A stretch of 11,154 bases of DNA from Candidatus Peregrinibacteria bacterium CG_4_10_14_0_2_um_filter_43_11 (GTDB taxonomy: Bacteria; Patescibacteriota; Gracilibacteria; UM-FILTER-43-11), in NCBI GenBank assembly GCA_002792495.1, contig PFOK01000122.1, positions 1 through 11,154 of the forward strand. Reading direction: 5' to 3'. Each line of letters starts with the position of its first letter. Position 1 is the first letter of the stretch. The position numbers and the translations under genes were made by a program. Below, piece after piece: positions 7,967 through 11,154 of the stretch. Under the pieces are notes generated by a model that was not told the DNA's origin, did no database searches, and worked only from the letters and a program-made list of their open reading frames with translations.

Positions 7967-8509
7967 TTATTTCACAAAAAAATTGACCACACGTGTTTGA
8001 TGGCCATAGACAGCCCTTACAACATGTGATCCGGGGGTCATGGGCCAAAAAATAGAAGTGCCGGTTCCTAAAGACAGATTGTCGACAAACCACTCTGACT
8101 CGTGGGTAGATTGAAATTGAACACGCTGTTTCTCCGCAGAAAAACGAGGGTCAAAAATAAATAAATCCCCCGAAAAAGGGGTGAGAATACGAAAGGAAAG
8201 TTCGGGAATTATTGTGGACACAATGGACACATCAGAATGAGTATTATGAATGGACGGAGAAAGAGGAGTAATATCCGGAACGGGAAGAAAGGCATCCTGT
8301 TTAGCTTCAGAAGAAACCATACCGGAAATAAGAGAATCGAGAGGAAATTCCTGAAAAGGAGCGGGACAAAAATTAAATTTGACAGGAAGCGCAACGATAA
8401 AATCACGAACGTCTTTTTTGGAATGAGTCATAACAAAAAACAAACCCGCAAAATGTAGAATAAGAAAGAAAACAATAATAATTTTAAATAAAGAATTCAA
8501 TGGGCTCAA
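7967..8509 (-). CDS. Membrane-anchored protein with PBP1C C-terminal-like domain
   Basis: A 180-residue protein. Seen: a hydrophobic segment at residues 10-27 (membrane anchor or uncleaved signal), a Pro/Ser-rich middle (about 55-100), and a C-terminal stretch at about 108-180 resembling the BiPBP_C domain found at the end of penicillin-binding protein 1C. The resemblance rests on the ILTPFSGDLFIFDPRF opening, the QRVQFQ strand, EWFVDN, and the WPMTPGSHVVRA block. In PBP1C this domain follows the glycosyltransferase and transpeptidase domains; neither is present here, so it is a stand-alone module that may act at the cell wall (inference). The start is uncertain: TTG at 8509 gives the complete hydrophobic anchor, a second TTG lies nine bases in, and the first ATG is at residue 27 and would remove the anchor. 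No cysteine lipobox. It ends in tandem TAA TAA about 38 bp before the rpoB promoter, with no visible terminator. It could also be a relic of a larger PBP1C gene. Confidence 0.75.
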   Translation of the reverse strand: MSPLNSLFKIIIVFFLILHFAGLFFVMTHSKKDVRDFIVALPVKFNFCPAPFQEFPLDSLISGMVSSEAKQDAFLPVPDITPLSPSIHNTHSDVSIVSTIIPELSFRILTPFSGDLFIFDPRFSAEKQRVQFQSTHESEWFVDNLSLGTGTSIFWPMTPGSHVVRAVYGHQTRVVNFFVK

Positions 8510-8580
8510 AAAAAATTTAAGAACGATCGTGAAGTAATTGCTCTAACGCGGAAAATCCTCAGCTTGCCTCAGAGTGAACC

Positions 8581-8610
8581 ATTTTGCCACAACCTATTTT
8601 GTGAGGTCAA
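8581..8610 (-). promoter_or_regulatory. Candidate promoter with palindrome in spacer
   Basis: On the minus strand TTGACC (8610-8605) and CAAAAT (8586-8581) are 18 bp apart and point at the BiPBP_C-like gene, giving a predicted leader of about 65 nt. The spacer holds a perfect inverted repeat, CACAA-6-TTGTG (8588-8603). A weak -10 with a palindrome in a long spacer is the layout of regulator-controlled promoters, but the match is by eye and the arms are short. Confidence 0.35.
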
Positions 8611-8664
8611 TAGCGGGATTGTGAAAAAAACAGCCAATAAAATAAATTGTATTCCCCAAAAAAA

Positions 8665-8673
8665 TGATACAAT
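8665..8673 (+). promoter_or_regulatory. Candidate extended -10 promoter for exported protein gene
   Basis: TGATACAAT fits an extended -10 (TGnTATAAT with one mismatch). A poor -35 candidate, TTGTAT, lies 15 bp upstream at 8647-8652. Transcription would start near 8680, leaving about 27 nt of A/T-rich leader before the ATG at 8707. In this AT-rich stretch such matches can arise by chance. Confidence 0.4.
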
Positions 8674-8706
8674 GAATGATGAAAATATAAAATTAAATTA
8701 AATTTT

Positions 8707-9810
8707 ATGAAAAAACTTCTCTCATTCGCATTACTGATTTTATTTTTTGCGTACGCTCCTTTAAGCATGCGTGCCCAAGAACCAACTCCTTCTTTTTTTG
8801 AAGCATGGGAACAGTTAGGAAAATTAGAAAGCTATGCAATGCAACAAACTTTTTCCGGAAACATTCAATTTACCGGAGACAGTGCGGTTAATGAAGCAAT
8901 CAGTGCTGATTTTCGAATCAATATGAGCAGCCGGATTAAAAATAAAGCTATTTTTGAAAGTGATTCCGCGACAGAAATTAATGGTTATCTTGAAGTAAAA
9001 TATAAAAGTGATGGAAAAAACAAACCTTTTGATCGCGTAATAGCCAACTTTCAGGCTCAAGTCGTTTATTTATACAATGACGGAATTTATCTTAAATTAG
9101 ACGGTGTTGGAATTAAAACGGAGGGAATCTCGAACACCGAACAAAAAGATTATGAACAATTTCAGATTAAATTGAACAAAGCGGCTAGCGAATTTAAAGG
9201 AAAGTGGCTCTATCTGCCAATGGATGATTTAAAGGCATTGAGTGAAAATGCAGGGAGTGACACCCTAACAAATCAGGATTTAATCATTCAACAATTAAAG
9301 GAGGAAGGGTTGAAGGCAACCTATAAAGCATTGTTAAAATCCGAAATTCAGAAACGTATTGAGGAGGGGGAATTCACGGAAGATCAGGCAAAAATGATCG
9401 AAGGATTTACCAACGCTATTTTTGATACCGAATTTTTCCACGCAAAAGTAATTACCGAAGGAAATAACAAAGGATTCACTGCTTTTAAAACCAACAAAAG
9501 TGCAATCATCAAATTGGCACGATTCATTTCCGATAAAATGGGAGTAAACGCCTCACAACGCGACCTGATTAAAATAAGAAACATACTCAACAAATTCACA
9601 TTGTCAGGCATGTATCATATCGACGACACCCACAGGATTTATGATCATTTAAGCCTCCGTTTTTGGATGAGCAACCTGGAACCCATGGATCGCCTGGAGG
9701 TATCGTATCGATATAAAGTCTCCCGCATCAATGCGGCTGGAGATATAACGAAGCCAACCGAATTTGAATCGATTTTGGAAAGCGACCTACTGCCAATGAT
9801 TCAGGAATAA
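8707..9810 (+). CDS. Exported protein of unknown function
   Basis: A 367-residue protein I do not recognise. Residues 1-23 form a signal peptide: MKK, a hydrophobic core LLSFALLILFFAYA, and a likely cleavage near residues 20-23 (MRA before QEP). No cysteine follows, so it is not a lipoprotein. The mature part begins with alternating strands (about 47-145, including FSGNIQF and VVYLYNDGIYLKLDGVG), then FKGKWLYLP (about 164-172), a charged helical stretch (about 190-240), and more strands (TLSGMYHIDDTHRIYDHLSLRF) near the end. This pattern of an amphipathic beta sheet with GKW-Y-P recalls LolA/LppX-like lipid-binding folds, but that is only a guess and no motif proves it. The gene is more A/T-rich by eye than dprA or rpoB. 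It is divergent from the BiPBP_C-like gene and convergent with dprA across a 10-bp gap. No Shine-Dalgarno precedes the ATG. Confidence 0.85.
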   Translation: MKKLLSFALLILFFAYAPLSMRAQEPTPSFFEAWEQLGKLESYAMQQTFSGNIQFTGDSAVNEAISADFRINMSSRIKNKAIFESDSATEINGYLEVKYKSDGKNKPFDRVIANFQAQVVYLYNDGIYLKLDGVGIKTEGISNTEQKDYEQFQIKLNKAASEFKGKWLYLPMDDLKALSENAGSDTLTNQDLIIQQLKEEGLKATYKALLKSEIQKRIEEGEFTEDQAKMIEGFTNAIFDTEFFHAKVITEGNNKGFTAFKTNKSAIIKLARFISDKMGVNASQRDLIKIRNILNKFTLSGMYHIDDTHRIYDHLSLRFWMSNLEPMDRLEVSYRYKVSRINAAGDITKPTEFESILESDLLPMIQE

Positions 9811-9820
9811 AATTAAAACG

Positions 9821-10888
9821 CTAAATCAGAACCCATTTTTGACCGATTTCCCGTACCACCCGCTTGAATTGAAGTCGAATAAGAACCTCGGAAAGCCGTG
9901 CGACATTGTAAGGCGTTTCTGAGGCGAGCTCGTCGATGCTTTTTCCGTCATCGGCCAAGAGGGCGAGAATTTCTTTTTCGGAATCGGAAAAATCAAAGAG
10001 ACTTTTTTGCTGAGCAGGCTGCATTTCGTATTCTTCCAGAATGTCTTGGACGGATTCAACCAGCTTGGCTTCACCACGACGGATGATGTGATTGGTGCCG
10101 CTAAGGGTATGACGGGTGATCGCGTGAGGCACCGCGAAAACATCACGGCCTTGCTCCAAGGCGTATCGCGCGGTGATGAGAGCACCGGATTTAACACCGC
10201 CTTCAATCACCAGCACCCCGCGAGAGAGCCCGGAAATAATGCGATTACGCAGGGGAAAATGATGGGCAAGTGGTGGTGTGCCCAAGGGGTATTCGCTGAT
10301 GACCGCGCCTCCTTTTTCCACAATCTGTTCCGCCATTTTGGAATGGGCGGCGGGAAAAACGGTGTCGATACCCGATCCTAAAACGGCAACAGTAACCCCT
10401 CTGTTTTTGAGGGTAACACAATGCGCCATGGCATCTATCCCCATGGCCAAACCGCTGACAATGACAAACCCGTTGTATACCAGATCGTGAGTGAGTACTT
10501 CGACGCAATATTTTCCGTAAGAAGTGATGAGCCGTGTACCCACAACACCAAGGGCTTTGTGAAGCGGAGGAATAACCCCGCGCACGAACAAAAAAACAGG
10601 AGGGTTCGGAATGGATTTTAGGGGAGCAGGATAATAGTCGTCATCCACACAAAACACACGAACACCCGATTCATCCACCCCATCACGAAACGTCGCGAAA
10701 TCCAAATAATCACGAACTTTAAACATCCGTTCCGCTTTTTCTTTTTTAAACCCCATTTCATGTAAAAAGGAAGGGGTTATTTTTCGCCACGCGGTTTCGA
10801 GATCGCCAAAATAACGAAGAACAATTTGGTAATAATCGTAATTGAGAATCCCCCATTGCGCCCACAAATAAAGGATTTCGTCGTTCAT
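9821..10888 (-). CDS. dprA: DNA-processing protein DprA (Smf family)
   Basis: Binds incoming single-stranded DNA and loads RecA during natural transformation; a cytoplasmic protein. 355 residues, a normal length. Seen: an N-terminal helical region (1-60); the Rossmann-like core from about 110 to 285 with GTRLITSYG (117-125), SGLAMGIDAMAH (145-156), AVLGSGIDTVFP, FPLRNRIISGLS (211-222) and SGALITAR (234-241); and a C-terminal winged-helix-like domain (about 297-355, opening LFDFSDSEKEILALL). AVPH replaces the common AVPG just after the core, a minor variation. ATG at 10888 is preferred because the DprA N-terminus begins there; a start at 10966 would add 26 residues reading through the transposase 3' end. 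It begins four bases after the transposase stop and has no Shine-Dalgarno. It may be transcribed from upstream of the transposase or from a promoter within it. Confidence 0.95.
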   Translation of the reverse strand: MNDEILYLWAQWGILNYDYYQIVLRYFGDLETAWRKITPSFLHEMGFKKEKAERMFKVRDYLDFATFRDGVDESGVRVFCVDDDYYPAPLKSIPNPPVFLFVRGVIPPLHKALGVVGTRLITSYGKYCVEVLTHDLVYNGFVIVSGLAMGIDAMAHCVTLKNRGVTVAVLGSGIDTVFPAAHSKMAEQIVEKGGAVISEYPLGTPPLAHHFPLRNRIISGLSRGVLVIEGGVKSGALITARYALEQGRDVFAVPHAITRHTLSGTNHIIRRGEAKLVESVQDILEEYEMQPAQQKSLFDFSDSEKEILALLADDGKSIDELASETPYNVARLSEVLIRLQFKRVVREIGQKWVLI

Positions 10889-10892
10889 AATT

Positions 10893-11154
10893 TTAGAAGT
10901 GATTGAACAAATGATCGTAATTCGACCGGATTTTTTGTGATGAAAGATGATGAGTTCTATTTTCAATATCCGATTTCCAATTCATCGGATTATTTTGAAT
11001 ATAAGACCGAATACAATTCAACGAATTTTCGTTACGAACGATATGATCGTAATAGCGGGGTTGCCAGGAAAAATGGGGATCATAATTTTTATGAATATTC
11101 CGCGTAACAGCACCCTTAAAATGGTTAATGATACACGACAATGATTGGGGATTT
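10893..11154 (-). CDS. REP-associated Y1 (HUH) transposase, C-terminal part
   Basis: Eighty-seven codons of the 3' end of a transposase gene; the 5' part lies off the right edge, so its HUH metal-binding motif cannot be checked. The visible part begins NPQSLSCIINHFKGAVTR and contains FSWQPRYYDHIVRNENSL, followed by IRSYIQNNPMNW. These match the C-terminal half of the IS200/IS605-like transposases associated with REP sequences (RAYT): the SL-I-FK block, then WQ-YYDHI-R holding the probable catalytic tyrosine, then YI-NP--W. Such enzymes cut and join single-stranded DNA at hairpins. The frame is open from the window edge to the TAA, so nothing visible suggests decay. No REP-like palindrome was recognised beside it. 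Confidence 0.88.
   Translation of the reverse strand, partial: NPQSLSCIINHFKGAVTRNIHKNYDPHFSWQPRYYDHIVRNENSLNCIRSYIQNNPMNWKSDIENRTHHLSSQKIRSNYDHLFNHF

Noticed and set aside
9811..9820. Bidirectional terminator between the convergent genes.
   Set aside because: The gap is only 10 bp and I see no stem with a T-run there or in the flanking gene ends.
10007..10381. Plus-strand frame of 124 codons.
   Set aside because: Antisense shadow of dprA, whose motifs in the opposite frame are unmistakable.
10889..10966. Upstream extension of dprA to a start at 10966.
   Set aside because: The added 26 residues overlap the transposase 3' end and do not resemble a DprA N-terminus; ATG at 10888 gives normal length.

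Overview
The window looks like a chromosomal segment from a candidate-phyla-radiation (Patescibacteria-type) bacterium, possibly near Peregrinibacteria. This is inferred from the style of the RNA polymerase proteins (for example the NPSGKTIELPI segment in beta-prime), a rpoB with no rplJ/rplL next to it, the absence of recognisable Shine-Dalgarno sequences at all six gene starts, and the dprA and REP-type transposase genes that are common in such genomes. The reading frames use the standard code: no in-frame UGA interrupts rpoB or the visible part of rpoC, so the UGA-to-glycine recoding of Gracilibacteria/Absconditabacteria is not seen. The placement is moderate-confidence and rests on sequence style only.

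Layout. On the minus strand, read right to left from 7803, is a transcription block: rpoB (7803-3943), ssb (3872-3417) and rpoC (3307 to the window edge at 1, 3' end missing). A near-consensus sigma70-type promoter (TTGACT, 16 bp, TATAAT) lies at 7902-7929, followed by a leader of about 90 nt with a predicted 10-bp hairpin. The insertion of a single-stranded DNA-binding protein gene between the two large polymerase subunits is the most unusual arrangement here. Upstream of that promoter, also on the minus strand, is a small membrane-anchored protein (8509-7967) whose C-terminal third resembles the C-terminal domain of penicillin-binding protein 1C, without any PBP catalytic domain.

A 197-bp divergent intergenic region (8510-8706) carries candidate promoters in both directions, one with a palindrome inside its spacer. 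It is followed on the plus strand by an exported protein of unknown function (8707-9810). Convergent with it, and separated by only 10 bp, is dprA (10888-9821, minus), the DNA-processing/competence protein. Four bases upstream of the dprA start is the 3' end of a REP-associated (Y1/HUH) transposase gene that runs off the right edge.

How the genes relate. rpoB and rpoC encode the catalytic core of RNA polymerase, and ssb appears to be co-transcribed with them. DprA and SSB both act on single-stranded DNA, as does the Y1 transposase, but nothing beyond proximity links them. The two exported or membrane proteins probably act at the cell envelope. I did not find a defence system, CRISPR array, tRNA or rRNA. 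The window is mainly housekeeping, with several lineage-specific oddities in the polymerase subunits and in gene order.
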